Origin: Heterobasidion occidentale
Taxonomy: Eukaryota; Basidiomycota; Agaricomycetes; Russulales; Bondarzewiaceae
Length of the DNA: 64,000 bases
Reading direction: 5' to 3'
Assembly: GCA_039111635.1 (NCBI GenBank)
Contig: JBCAQO010000006.1
Location: 930,001 to 994,000 of the forward strand
The first letter of the stretch is position 1; every line of letters starts with the position of its first letter. Of the stretch, positions 49,647 to 61,745 are shown in pieces. Under the pieces are notes generated by a model that had not been told where the DNA came from, searched no databases, and was given only the letters and a program-made list of their open reading frames with translations. A program made the translations under genes and the position numbers.

Positions 49647-52436
49647 ATGTCAAAGCTCAAGCCACTTTCTGTGAACCCCGCCCATCCTTTAAAAGTCGTC
49701 AGACAACTCTCCCAGGTTTACGTCGAACTTCCATCATCTCCTTTCCGTCGTACCTCCAACGCCTCCGATAGCCTCCTTACTATCACTTCCAATCGACAAT
49801 CACACGGGGCTGATATGCCGAAAGAAAACGCCCCTTTACGTGCGCGGAATGAGGAGCAGATATCGAGCGCGGGTAGCTCGGCCGTCGTTATACAACTCAA
49901 ACGCAAGCGTTCTGCACGCGACCTAGGACGCGAGAGGACAGAGCGTTCTGCGGTTCAGACCAAGAAGCAGAGGGTATCTAGTGATGCAAAGGCGAGGACA
50001 GCAAATATCAAGGCTGAACCATCGAATGCGACGGAGGAGTACCCCGACGGATTCTTCTATTGTCACCAGTGCTCAAAGAAAAGAGATTCAAACTGTACGC
50101 CTTGAGTTCAAATTTTCCGAGTGTATATTGAGGTAACGCTTGCGTCGCAATGCTTATAGTGGGCCTGCAATGCACGTTCAACATCACAGGTGTCGACGCA
50201 AGAGGTCGCTGCAGACTCAAATATTGCAAGGCTTGCCTCCTAAATAGATATGGCCAAGAATTAGACGAGATCAAGTTTGGTGATATGAAAGTGTTGTCTG
50301 AGACGGTTGGTCACGTCGCAGATCTAGGATATTATTTCAAGTGAGTTCTTATAAGACAGCGTGCCCCGCCGCTCGCGTTGAAATTGCCCTTCTCAGATGT
50401 CCTAAATGCGAGGACACATGCAATTGTCGTATCTGTCGTGTGGCCAAAGGCCTTGAGCCTACGGGGTGATTATTCAATCATTCGCTAAGAGAATATCCAC
50501 TGAGTCTAACTTGGGGTTCGCTCAGGAACCTGACAATTGCGGCGAAAAAATCAGGTGCGAAGTCGGTAGCGACGTTGCTCGCGGATAACATCGCCGCTAC
50601 CGTATGCCTATCCATATCATGTTTGGGCCTCTTTTACTGATGGCTATATCACATAGGGTATCTTGCCAGGAAAGGGGAAGCAGGTCGAGAGTGCTCCGAG
50701 GAAATCGAGGGCTAGGGCCAAAGCTGCAGTGCCAAACGATTCTGCAGACGCTACCAGTGCGACGAAGCCTAAACGCCAATATATCCGGAAACCCAAAGTG
50801 CTTATTCATCCTCGTTGGACGCCCCTCCCGGTCCCGTCTATATTTACACTGGACACGGCCTTGGCACGAATAGAGATACGCGAATTTGTTCTCAGGTTTG
50901 CATCTCTGCTCAAGATATCTAATGCGCATCTCAATGAGCTCGAGGAGATTGCCGGCGACTTCGCAGATGAAGATGAGGAAGAAAAGCTAAGGGAACAAGA
51001 CCTTAGGTGGGTGAGTGCGACTTGCGTCACCGCCATTGTCACTGGGCTGTTGGGTCTCGTGGCAAACAGCGAAGCCGTCGGCAGAGATGGAAGAGAGACT
51101 GTTCAGGACAGCCTCAAAAAAGTGAAAGCTTCTGGCGCAAACTTGACTAAAGTTTGGAGCGCATTGTCCGACATGCGTACCTCACTCCTCGAATTGCCCA
51201 GTGGAACAGCCGCGACACTCACCTTCCCCGACCCTCTCCCCCTTCCGGCAAATGCATCAATCCACACTACACGGAGTGGACAGCAGCACAGTGGTGGTAT
51301 CTATGTGGCGACCTCTGCGCAGCTCATCCCTGTCCTCGGGCCACTCGTGGAGTTGGCACTGAGCAACTTCGCCGTCAGAGAGGAGCTTGAGGCTGGTATG
51401 CGAGAAGCAAGGGACCCTCTGAAATCAGAGCGAGAGCAGGTCAAGCTCGAGATGCAAAGATGGGGAAGTGCTCGGCATTCAACGCCCGCGGTATGCCTAC
51501 TGACTCACTTTTATACCCTTCGTTGGATTAATGTGATCTGCACAGCTACACGTCAAAGCGGCGCGAGCACGACATAAACACGTACTGTCCACTCTAGAAC
51601 AAGCTCGTCGGCTGACTTCATATTCATATATGTCACGATTCATCCCTCTCGGTAGGGACCACGAAGGGCGTGTTTACTTTGCACTATCCCCAAACATTGC
51701 GGAACGAGAGGCGGCATTTGCCCTTCTCGACGGCAAGGCCAAAGCGGGTGGGAAAGCTCGCGGGCGAGCGGTCGTGAGTGAAGAAGACAGGCAGTCCATG
51801 ACACGTTGGAGTTGGTTCGTCAGTGTTTGGGGACGCAAGCCTGGAAGCACCAAAACTGTGGTCCAAGCCAAGGAACAGGCGAAGAGCATAGACTCAGACT
51901 CGAATGACGAGGACGATACAGATGTCGAGAAGTGGTGGGGCTTCTGGCAATCGGAGGAGATCCGAAAATTAGCTGAGTGGATCGCCATGAAGAGCGGGAT
52001 GAACGAGAATGGCACATGCCATGCCGGAGAGGTTGATGAAGAACGCGGGTCCGCTGACAGTTGGAGTAGAAGCAGCAAGCGGGTTAACGGCACAACTTCG
52101 TCGAGGGATTCGAGCAGTGCTTTAACAGGCAATCCGGACGCTGGAACATCATCACGAGCTTCTTCACCACTGGACCAGATATCTGACGACGAGGCTGAAG
52201 GTGACGAGATGTCATCGCTGTCTACTGTTTCTGATAGTGAGGACGGGGACGAGATGCGGCAGCTCATGCAAACAGATACAGCTGGGAACCCCATTCCTTC
52301 AAAGCAAGAGCTGCAAAGTCTCGTAAAGAACTTAGTGGAGTACGCAGAAGTCTTAGAGTGGAGGGTTTGGCGCATGCAGGAAGACGATGGTAAAATTGTC
52401 GAAGACGGTGGGAAGGGCACAGACAGGGCAAAGTGA
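49647..52436 (+). CDS. Nuclear protein with zf-4CXXC_R1 zinc finger
   Basis: Six exons (49647-50094, 50160-50340, 50397-50465, 50526-50601, 50657-51490, 51546-52436) sum to 833 codons. A basic, Ser-rich head with nuclear-localisation-like QLKRKRSARD precedes a Cys-rich domain (about residues 145-235): CHQCSKKRD, LQC, LKYCKACLLNRYG, KCPKCEDTCNCRICRVAKGLEPTG. That spacing is the zf-4CXXC_R1 domain of CDCA7/R1-type proteins. RPRW-type sequence (HPRWTPLPVPSIFTLDTALARIEIREF) follows, with an Asp/Glu-rich helical region resembling a DDT-like domain, and an acidic Ser-rich tail. CDCA7 relatives bind DNA or nucleosomes and recruit chromatin remodellers. That role is an inference here. Confidence 0.82.
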
Positions 52437-52604
52437 AAACGCCGAACGCTACACTTTGATGCTGCAACCGTAGATGCATTATACACACACTAATTATCCT
52501 GTTATATCCAACCTTAATACTCAATTGACAATAAGTCAGCGCGTTTTTGTTGTGGCTCAGGTCATGAGTGCATGGCCAGTGGGTGCATCGATGTTGCACA
52601 AAAA

Positions 52605-53234
52605 TTAGAGGTTGGAATATTGGCGACTGAGTATTGATACAAGGTCGTCTTGGGTGGCGTGTCGCTCGATGCACTTCCCAAGCCGATCGGCGAGACGAGT
52701 GGCAAGCACATGTTTACACTGAGACAATCACAAGTCACTGACTGAAATTCGCTCATTGTGTGTAACGCACCATCAAGTGGGAGTCTGAGATCAAGACAGC
52801 GAAAGAAAAAGCAGGACAAGAACAAAATGACGGAACAGCCGGCGAGTTAGAAAGCGAGGGAAACACCGTATAGGCTTCAGTCGATCCCTGAACTTGGAAA
52901 TGAGGTCTACCCCATGGCGTGATGTATTTGATCACTGAAGGGATGCAGGTATCCATGAGTTAGCCACTGCGGGGTGGAGTAGCAAAGTGTCCGATACCGA
53001 CCACATTCTCTGTCAATTAGGTCCAGAGCGGCCAAGAGGAGTTCTTCAGGAAAGAAATAAGATAGCTTCTCAATCGTGTCGTCAGACACTGAGAGCACCG
53101 TGCAGAAGAGGAGTCGACAAAAGAGGGATGTGTCTCAGCATAGAACTTGTGAGGCGGAAGCGATGCATACGATTATCTGCCTCGACTTCGTTCAGTACTG
53201 CATCAAGCAGGAGGAGCATTTCGGGGGACGGCAT
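52605..53234 (-). CDS. SWS1: SWIM zinc-finger protein Sws1/ZSWIM7
   Basis: Four exons (53234-53171, 53088-53002, 52934-52771, 52718-52605) sum to 143 codons, against 140 residues for human ZSWIM7. The helical N-terminus ends in EKLSYFFPEELLLAALDLIDREC. The SWIM zinc ligands follow the CxC...CxH pattern: FCSCPAF, then MCKHVLATRLADRLG. Sws1 pairs with a Rad51 paralogue (Swsap1/Rlp1) in Shu-type complexes that stabilise Rad51 filaments in homologous recombination. It is convergent with the zf-4CXXC gene, 168 bases between stops. The short first exon is the least certain, but its frame and splice sites fit. Confidence 0.88.
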
Positions 53235-53609
53235 TATGGGGCGCTATCGCAGACGACACGCCATCAGCTAATTCTGAGCCTCGTTGGCAACAAATAAGTG
53301 AGGCTCAGCCAAAACGAAGGTGTGAGTCGCTACCAACTTACTGTGAAGGCGATCCGGGTGCCACAGCGTTTGTTTACTTCTAAGGCTGTTGCCAAACAAC
53401 GCTCAACGGCGCTTCGGAGAATCAAAACAAATCGGGATGTCTGAACATCCATTATTGATGGCAACTTCGGCCGCCGTCGTGTCATTTACTAAGCTACTCC
53501 TGGATGATTTCTCTGGAAGAGCACTTTGAGACACATGGTAGAGCGCCTTTACATAATTACAGAGCAATCGGCGAAGGAGATTCGCCGATTTGGTACTTCG
53601 AAGCAACCT
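53235..53609. other. Intergenic region between the hydrolase and SWS1
   Basis: About 375 bases hold the hydrolase 3' flank and the SWS1 promoter, both on the minus strand. Nothing else is visible. Confidence 0.5.
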
Positions 53610-54822
53610 TCATTTGCTCAGACATTCCATGTAGGCCTCAAGAGACTTCTCCGGATCATCCCAGTGCATCTGGATGAGTGAGATGTTAATTATGAAAATA
53701 AGACGAGGCATTCGAGGAGAAAATATATACGAAGTGATTAGCACTGTGGATGAGCTTGAAATCGATCAAGCTAGATCCGAGTTCCGCCTCGTCGTCTTGT
53801 ACGGACCACATTGAAACCAGTGCCCATGACACTGAAGATTCACCGGCAAGATAAGATATCTTTAGATGGGGGAAGAGTATGCTCGTCGTGCGGCCGAATA
53901 GTGCCTTGCGGTAATTTGCCTTCAACTGGGGCGCAAAATTGAACAAGACTCTCATTTCTTCCGCGACTTTGTCACCGTACACGATATCATTGAATTCGGA
54001 TTTGGAAATGTTAAAGATCGTGGGCACACGGACTGTGGATGGAACGATGTAGGAAAGGAGGTCAATATTGCGCTTTGAGATGTTTCCATGTTCGAAATAT
54101 GAGGTCATCCACTGCCTCCATAAGGGATAACGATCCTCGGCAGGGATATTGTTATCTGTCATAGGTGTCCAGTCCCTCGCAGGCATGGGGAACCCGAATG
54201 CCAGAGGGACTGGTTCTGTTGACAATGAGTGCAAGATGGTGATTGGCTAAATCTGAAAGGACGAACCCTGTAGGATGAGTGCCCGGATGTAGCGTCCAAG
54301 ACGTGGACATATATCGACGGGAAGCGTGTCGGCATTGGACAAGGCAGTGGTGCATATGTAGGAGCCAAGAGACCAACCGAGAATAGCAACACCGCCTGAA
54401 TTGCCGTCATCGGAGATGGCAGGCAGGTTGTGATTCTCGATGAAAGTGTTGACGAAAGTGGCGGCCTCATGGCCGCGAGCCTCCATCCATGCACTCTTTT
54501 GCTCATTGCTGCCGTTCAAGATAACGTCGAGCTCTTCGGCCGTAAAAGGGGTGGATCCAGGGTAGGAGCGACGACTGACAGCTACAAAGCGGATGCCTTT
54601 ATCAACAGCAATGAATAACACTTTCTGAAATATCGCTATAGTGATATAGTTCCATGTCTATCCAAGGTCAAATCATCGGATCGATAGCATACCGTGTGTA
54701 TAGCCCAAGCCATGAAAAGCGAAGATGGTGGTATAGGATGATTGCATTGAAGGTGCGCCACTATCTATGTAAGACAGCTTGGCGTCGAATTGATTGACCA
54801 CAAGAGAATCAAAAGGCATCAT
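53610..54822 (-). CDS. Alpha/beta hydrolase
   Basis: Four exons (54822-54693, 54620-54267, 54215-53731, 53669-53610) sum to 343 codons. The oxyanion-region motif is FAFHGLGYTHG, the strand-helix RFVAVSRRSYPGS follows, and the nucleophile elbow is GWSLGS at about residue 123. A conserved C-terminal HF pair (SANHF) near residue 322 would supply the catalytic His. There is no signal peptide, so it is probably cytosolic. Members of this fungal group are generic esterase or lipase-like enzymes, and the substrate is unknown. The start is one of two adjacent ATG codons; the first is used here. The acceptor of exon 2 was chosen by frame and fits AAAG at 54621. Confidence 0.85.
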
Positions 54823-55340
54823 GCAGAAAACAAGAGTGAATCTGGAAGTCTTCAGGGGTAGAATTCGAAAGTAAGGGGCAGTAAAACAACGCACGTACCA
54901 GCGTTTATAGTTGACAGTGACCCCAACATGCTCACCGCCCATCTGTCAATGTCCGACTACATAATGGCTACATCCGCCAATTGGGCTACCATACTCTATG
55001 GGCTTCCATCCTCGGCTGAGGTGCGAAGCTTGCTAAACTTACTGAGCACTGGAATTAACTTACAGGATGCTTGTCAACATCCTTTTGCTCTATCCAAGCA
55101 CTTTCTTACGCTCGTTCCGCCGGCGCGACCCTTGCACTTTGTTAGATAGCGTAGCCATTCGGTTTTGCGCGATACAAAACGAGCGTCTAGCACAGAGAGG
55201 ATGAATTTGAAGCAGAAGCTGGAGCGCTCCTCGCACGGTGCCGTAGCGCCAACGATGGTATCACACCGCGTTTAAGGTTAGGGTTCATCCTCTTGAATAT
55301 TTGCTTGGTTGTTGAATGGGATGTTCGTGGAAACTACATC
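54823..55340. other. Divergent region between the hydrolase and TRM11
   Basis: About 520 bases separate two start codons pointing away from each other. Short open frames only; promoter function is presumed. Confidence 0.5.
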
Positions 55341-57305
55341 ATGCCCATTCAATATCTATTTGTTTTCGCCCAGGCGCACGACGAATTTCGCGTGCCGGAG
55401 CTGCTATCTATCTCTGAGCTCTATGGTTTCAAAATGACGATCCCTCATGACTTCGATATGACTCGACCTTTTGCCGTCTTGGAACTTGAAGACGAGGAAC
55501 AAGCAAAATTGCTCGCGCGGAGGTGTATACTGGTCAAGTAAGTTGCACTTCAACGTGGCTTGTGATAACGAGACGACGAAGTCCCTGAAATCCGATAGAT
55601 CGGTGTACGAGTTCTACGCAAGAGGGCGAACATATGCAGAACTTCATGAACAAAACCATGCGGCCCGTGCAAAGTGGGAGCAATTTATTCCTGAGACATC
55701 TTTCAAGTTTTGTGTGCTGGGGTACAATTACTCGATACCTCAGCGTCGACAACGAGAAGTGATCGAAAGCTTCTCGTATATGGACTTCAGGGGTAAAATA
55801 GACATGAAGAACCCGGAGATTATTATGGGGTGTTTCGAAGAGTGTGAGCTTTCTTCTATAGTATGTCAAGTCCTTACCTGGATTTTAATGGTGGATAGAC
55901 TCCGATACTCACGGGACAACGCGGCATAAGCATGAAGGGGACGGGAATTTTCGAGAGGTATTCTTTGGCAGGTTGGTACGTTCATGCTACACATAGACTC
56001 GTCTCCTACTGTGATTGCGACTGAGCAGCTTATTTATTTTCTCTCGCACTGAAACTTTAATCAGATAGAAGAGGGCTCTGCGCGTGCCCTTGTCAAAAAA
56101 TTCGATGTGAAAAAAAGAGTCTACTTTGGAAATACAAGCATGGAGGCTGAAATTTCTTTGCTCATGGCTAACCAGACGTTGGTAAGGTTCAGCGATCGAA
56201 ATCATAGAGAATTTTATTCAACCCCTATTGAAGGCGGCACCCGGAAAGCTAATATATGACCCATTCGTGGGTACGGGAAGTATGGCATATGTACGCCTGA
56301 TCCTTACGATTCTCAAGCTGATCTAATTCCCATTGAAGACAACAGCTCATTTTGGTGCCTTCTTCTTCGGTTCAGACATTGATGGCAGGCAAATGCGAGG
56401 CAAAGGTCAGCTCTTCACTATGAAATCAGTTTCGCCTGTGAGAAACATCTGATACCGTCATAGAAAAGCAGTAGAAAACCTGATACGCATAGCCCTGGCA
56501 TCGTGCGTGCCTCTGGTCAGTATGGTGTAGACAAGCGGATTATAGATCTTTGCACATTCGACGTGACTCGGAATCCATGGCGATGTGGTAGCTTCTTCGA
56601 TGCAATCATCACCGATCCACCTTGTAAGTGTGACAACGATGATTTGGACATGCTCATCTGATGATGGTGATTGCCAATATCTACAGATGGTGTCCGAGCG
56701 GGAGCCAAACGACTTGGACGCAAGAAGTCGCGGACTGTGGCCACGAAACCTACAGGGCCGGTTGCCCCTCGCCCGTAATTCTGCTCATACCACCTCCTTA
56801 TTACTCATCTTACTTGGAATGGTACAGAGATGACCAGCCTTATGTCCCGCCTACAAAGCCTTACGAGCTCTCCGCACTTGCGACAGATCTGGTCCTGCTC
56901 GCTCGATACCTCCTCAAGCCGCAAGGTCGTCTCGTGTTCTTCCTACCCACAGTCACAGACGAGTATCAAGCGATAGACATCCAGAGCATGTTATGCGAAG
57001 GCATGGAAGTGATCTCAAACTCTTTACAAGACTTCGGAGCTTGGGGTCGGCGTGTGCGTCTAGATTTATTATCTCTACGACGCAGTTCGCGACAGTTAAA
57101 CGGGCAATGTCAGCTCGTCACGATACGAAAAACGACCACACAGTTTTACCCCCCTCCCAAATTTGATTCCAGACCTAAAGAATTAAACCAACCGGCCGAA
57201 AACTTGCATATTCCTGCACATAAAGACTTTCGTGAGAAGTATTTTCAAGGCTTCAAAAAAGATACGGACACCGACGGGACCAAAGATGGCGAGGACCGGG
57301 GATAA
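55341..57305 (+). CDS. TRM11: tRNA (guanine-10-N2) methyltransferase, Trm11
   Basis: Ten exons (55341-55537, 55599-55843, 55899-55975, 56065-56181, 56234-56290, 56339-56405, 56464-56623, 56687-56774, 56828-57053, 57114-57305) give about 475 residues. The N-terminal THUMP-like part starts MPIQYLFVFAQAHDEFRVPEL. The SAM site is YDPFVGTGSMAYTTAHFGAFFFGSDID, the catalytic motif is DPPYG, and RLVFFLPTVTDEY follows. Trm11 with Trm112 makes m2G10 in cytosolic tRNAs. The exon sum is one base too long. With the natural 58-nt intron at 56406-56463 the frame is off by one. Either an extra A was called in the AAA just before the donor, or a very short 26-nt intron (56438-56463) is used and 11 residues are added. 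Confidence 0.9.
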
Positions 57306-57713
57306 GCATGCTGCCAAGTTTGTCCAGACTGTCGCTGTTGAGCAAAATTTCAGACCAGCCGGTTATCTAGCAACAGCACAAGTCATTACCGGTGAAATTC
57401 TTGATGGCTGCTCTGTACACTACCTTTGTCCAACCGTCGACTCGCGATCGCCGAACACGATCATACCAGCCTTGATACTTATATGATAGATTGTCATCAA
57501 AAAAGCTCTACGCGTGCATATTCTCTCCAGTTGACCTACACTCAAGACGCATGCACACACGTTAGCCGGAAAAGGCTCAAAGCAATAAGATACAACTATT
57601 GGGACTACGGCGAAGCTACAACGCGACAACAGTGTCAAGCACCATCACAAGAGTAAGTACTATGAAAACATACAACAAGCAAAGGTTGCAATAACAAGAA
57701 TGTCTAAACACTG
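57306..57713. other. Convergent 3' region between TRM11 and the FLVCR-like gene
   Basis: Two gene ends face each other across about 400 bases. I see no other element. Confidence 0.6.
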
Positions 57714-60006
57714 TTACGTCTCGCCAGCGTCGCCAACTTCGCCCCTAACCACCATCTCGTCCCGCTCCCTCCGCGCTTGTCGACCTTCGAGCCCAAAGAC
57801 AAGCGACACGGCGAAGGTAGTGAATACAGCATTGAATATGATTGCGCGGTGCATATTGAGCGGTGGGTTTCCAGTAGACGGTGCACGGAGGGCGCTTTGG
57901 GCTAAAACATCACAGGTATGTGTCAGCCTTGCTGTCTCTTTGTAAATGCAGTTCAGGGACAGGGTAAGACGCACATGTCAGGAATATAATACTGAAGAGG
58001 TTGCCGCTGAAGTCAGAAAAGATGGTTAGCTTATTGGCGACGCTGTTTCAATGCGATCAGGAGCAACGTACAAAAACCAGAGTACGGCAGAGCTCCCGTC
58101 TGCGTTTCTGGTAAGCTCACATGCGAGCTCAAGCGCCACAGGCAACAACGCTATCGACGCGGCACCGATGATGGCCATGATTACGAACAGGCCTGCCGTG
58201 TCCTTCGGTTTCGCTGCATTGCAGAGCCACAAAAACATCAGATGACTGTCTCTTCGAACGCCGATGAATTATGAAGGAGATAGACTTGGCAGGAACGTAC
58301 CGGCCCAGATGCGCGAACCACCCCGCACCGATGATGGGACACAGCAGGCGTATCGTGATACCCAAATGACGGGTAAGGATGCGGTCGAAGACCGGCGCGC
58401 TCGCGAGAGCCGCCACTATACCTACGAGGAGGAGCGTTGCGCCCATGAGGCCCGTAGTATCATCAGAATAGCCATAAGGTGCCTATCAGAATGAAGCGAG
58501 TGCCGATAGAAGATGGGTGAATAGCGATACATCATAAACGATTAGGAAAGCGGGTGCTCACCATCCATTGGGAACTCATGACTGAAAATGTGTTGATCCT
58601 GGGCATGTATCACTATAGTCACTCCGCGGTGTCTCGTGTCGAAGTTGTAGACGGACTTACGCAGCGAGCAAAACTGCGAACACGAAGACGAGAATTCCAA
58701 AATCTGCACGCTCACGGGGCGTCATGTACGCCTCGCGAGGAACTGGCCGACCGACCGCAGCATTGATGAGCGAGAAGATGGAAGGGGACTGTTGGGACCC
58801 GGCGTACGCTGCCGACGCGTAAATGAGACGAGCGAAATGAACAAACTGAGTTATGCAGCAGGTATGGCGAATGAGCGGCTTACTCGGGGGGATTGGTGGC
58901 TTCTCGAAGACGAGGAAGACGGCAGGCGTGACGACCGTGGAGATAATGCCTAAGACTAGAATCTATGCGAGTGCCATACTTAGTCTCAACGACCCAGAAG
59001 CCTGACGGAACGAATTTCGTGACAACTTACAGACTGTCGGACATCGCCCACGATGGGGGAGATGAGTTGGCCAATTGCACCTCCAATGGGATTGGCTAAT
59101 CATTACAAGCAGAAGACTGTCCAGTGTGTTCTGATTTTCGAATAAATCACGGCGCTTACAGATGGCGAGGATCATGGTCGCCGTCGTGCGTCCCTTCAGA
59201 TCGAACCAGACCTCAGAGTACTTCGGGCCCAGAATTTGGAAGACAGGCTGTGCGATGCAGAGAAAAACTGCAAGTATTTGAAACCATTGTCAGTTGTATT
59301 TTTCTTCTCGTCTCTGGGAGCGAAAACGGTTTGGTATCACCTGGCCGAAAATTATGAGGGCGTATGCGCTGTGCTTGGATAGAGAGCGCACGGTGCCTGC
59401 ATAGCGAACCCACGCCGAGATGAGAAGAGCCACGGTGCCAATCTGACACTGCAGATAAGTAGATAGGGAATCAACTACTGCCGCTTGCGGATAAAACGCC
59501 GCCGATAGCACGTACGCATCGTCTAATCCCATAGCGTCGGGTGATGATGGGGACGAGAAAACTCGTTGGGAGATAAACGCAGGCAATGATGTTTCCCAGC
59601 CAACTGACCTCGTCCAGTGTGAACCCAAACTGATCGACGACTGGAGTAATTTTCAGCAATGACGCGTGGTGTCTCGAGCAAGATGATTACCGCTGTCAGA
59701 TATCGGCCCGAACCATGGCCAACTCATGCTGGCGACCACTTCCAGAATAAACTGGACATTTGTTCATGGGGGCAAAACGCCGTTGAAGGGTACAGAACAT
59801 ACCAATGCAAAAACGCCTATCCAACGCCTCTTGTACAGTCTGAACGGTCCAGCTGCACCTGGAATCGCATTATCGGCATTATCTGGATCTGATTGGAGTA
59901 CGACGTCAACGTCCTGCTTTGGTGTCACAGGGGAATCCTCATTATAGCTATCCTTCGATGGAGGGGGGATGGCGTCAAGCTTCACATCGAGAGAATGTTG
60001 AATCAT
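57714..60006 (-). CDS. MFS transporter, FLVCR/SLC49-like
   Basis: Thirteen exons (60006-59803, 59751-59691, 59640-59516, 59442-59341, 59267-59160, 59095-59031, 58962-58884, 58808-58661, 58598-58562, 58482-58301, 58245-58072, 58006-57975, 57901-57714) give about 501 residues. An acidic cytosolic head is followed by twelve membrane segments. SLC49-type features are WPWFGPISDSVVDQFGFTLDEVSWLGNI, LKGRTTATMILAISNPIGGAIGQLISP, ADFGIL and LPVALELACELTRNADGSSAVLW. Animal relatives move haem, choline or similar cations; the fungal substrate is unknown. The exon sum is one base short: exon 5 starts with five T where six would keep the frame (59263-59267). Every other junction fits. Confidence 0.88.
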
Positions 60007-61745
60007 TGTGTGCCAACTGTGGCATAGACCTGCAGGCAAGAGGAGACAGGAGGGAGGGACGCGAAGAACTCGCGGCCTCAAGGGGCTTGAGGCACAAATA
60101 CAGGAAAGAAGAAATCAGATGACATCCACGGGAAACGCGCGACGAACCGGATCAGTTCAGACTGTAACCTCCATAAGTAATGCAGTCTGGGTTCCATGTG
60201 CACAATGCATTGAGATGAAATCTGTGTGAGCATGTATGACAGCCAGTCCCGCTGGAAGTCGTGTATTAGGAGCAACCGGCGTGATTCGCTTGGCTACAAA
60301 TTCTTCGAACGTGGTCACCGACTGTCTGATGACTCTTTCCGCTGCATTCACCATGGCGCTCTCTTCATCTTGAACACAGTCCTCAATTGTTACAATGACC
60401 CGCGTGGCTATGTGAAATCGACAGAGTCAGAATGGTGAGCTACTTTCTTGTTTCAGATCGCTCGGTCATCTGACTACAACGGAAGCCCACTGCATCGTTC
60501 TTGTCCTTCACGGGAGAAAGCTAATAACAAAGCCTACGGCATGATTTTTTTTCCACAACAGCTCAGCAGCAGCTCTGATAGATCTAGCCATAGCACCCCC
60601 CATAAATCACTTCTTTCATCTGCACCGATTTCACCCTCAACGTCCACGGACATGACAGATGTATGAGTTCCCGCTGCATTACGGCGACCTCGGCCTCAAG
60701 TATAGACCACAGACAGCGTGAGACCGTCTAGTCTGGATCCCCACTGATGGGTTCGCAGCTGAGCGCCGGCATTAGCCACAACAACCCTCCCAGAATTGAC
60801 CCTACAAATCACCCGTGTTCTCGAACGCTCACGCCCAGAACGTCTGCGCGTGAAGAAATCTGAGCGAGTTGTCCGTAAGGGCGGAATCGAAGGTGAAGTA
60901 GGTAGGTGCTTGAGCGAAGTTCGCACAAGAAGAGCTTTGTGTGTCTGCTTCTGACCATGCTTTGGGCACATTTCCTTTAAGGAGCTTGGAACCAGGCGAC
61001 TTTCACACCTGCTATTCACTGCTCCTCGGCATCGTCGAAGAGATGACTAACTCAATTGTGTGTAATGGCATCGTAAGCCGATGCATTCTCATAGACCACA
61101 AGGATGGCCAAGAACTCATGCAGCCTCTTGTCTTCGACATTTGTTGAGCTCCAGACCGCTCTAGAGCCTTGACATTCTCAGAAACCCTTCGCCCTCTTCC
61201 GCCTTCCCATATCCTAGCTTTACAGGACCCTTATCCATTCAGGCTTACCCCTTGCCTCACTACTAGCGCCCTCGCCAGTCCAATGCTAGTCACGACCTCA
61301 TACAACCTCATGACGTCCCTTTCCTATCCCAGAGGTTAATGGTTAGCGTGCGGACACTGGCTGGCGCGATCAGGCATGAGTACAAGGCTGTTTGTACGTG
61401 ACACGCGTTTCTCACGAAGACTTTGGGAGTCTCTGTTGAATCACAGGTCTCAGTTTTTGACCTGCTTAGATCGAGAGTTGCACTTGGTGCAGCAGACGTA
61501 GAATAACCTTTCCACAAAGTAAAATCTCAGGAAAATTTCACCCTACGTTCACTCTGTGTTGGCCCATCCGATATGCGTCTGAAATGAGTTGGCATTACTG
61601 TTGATCGCAGTCCAGTGTAAAATGTATGGAATAAACATGGGTGCTCGATCTCTTGATGTCAGTCAATAAAATCTTCTTATCTTAGCCTGATATAGGTTTG
61701 TGAGTGACGTGACGGAGCCTTCGTCACTGCTTGAACTCCACGATC
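60007..61745. other. Long region without a supported gene
   Basis: About 1.7 kb precede the WBP4-like gene. Open frames are short and unlike known families. Two AATAAA hexamers on the plus strand (61630-61635 and 61665-61670) could end an unseen transcript, but nothing upstream looks coding. Confidence 0.5.

Noticed and set aside
51674..52486. A 270-codon minus-strand frame opposite the zf-4CXXC gene
   Set aside because: It is an antisense shadow of the acidic Ser-rich coding tail, with no family match.
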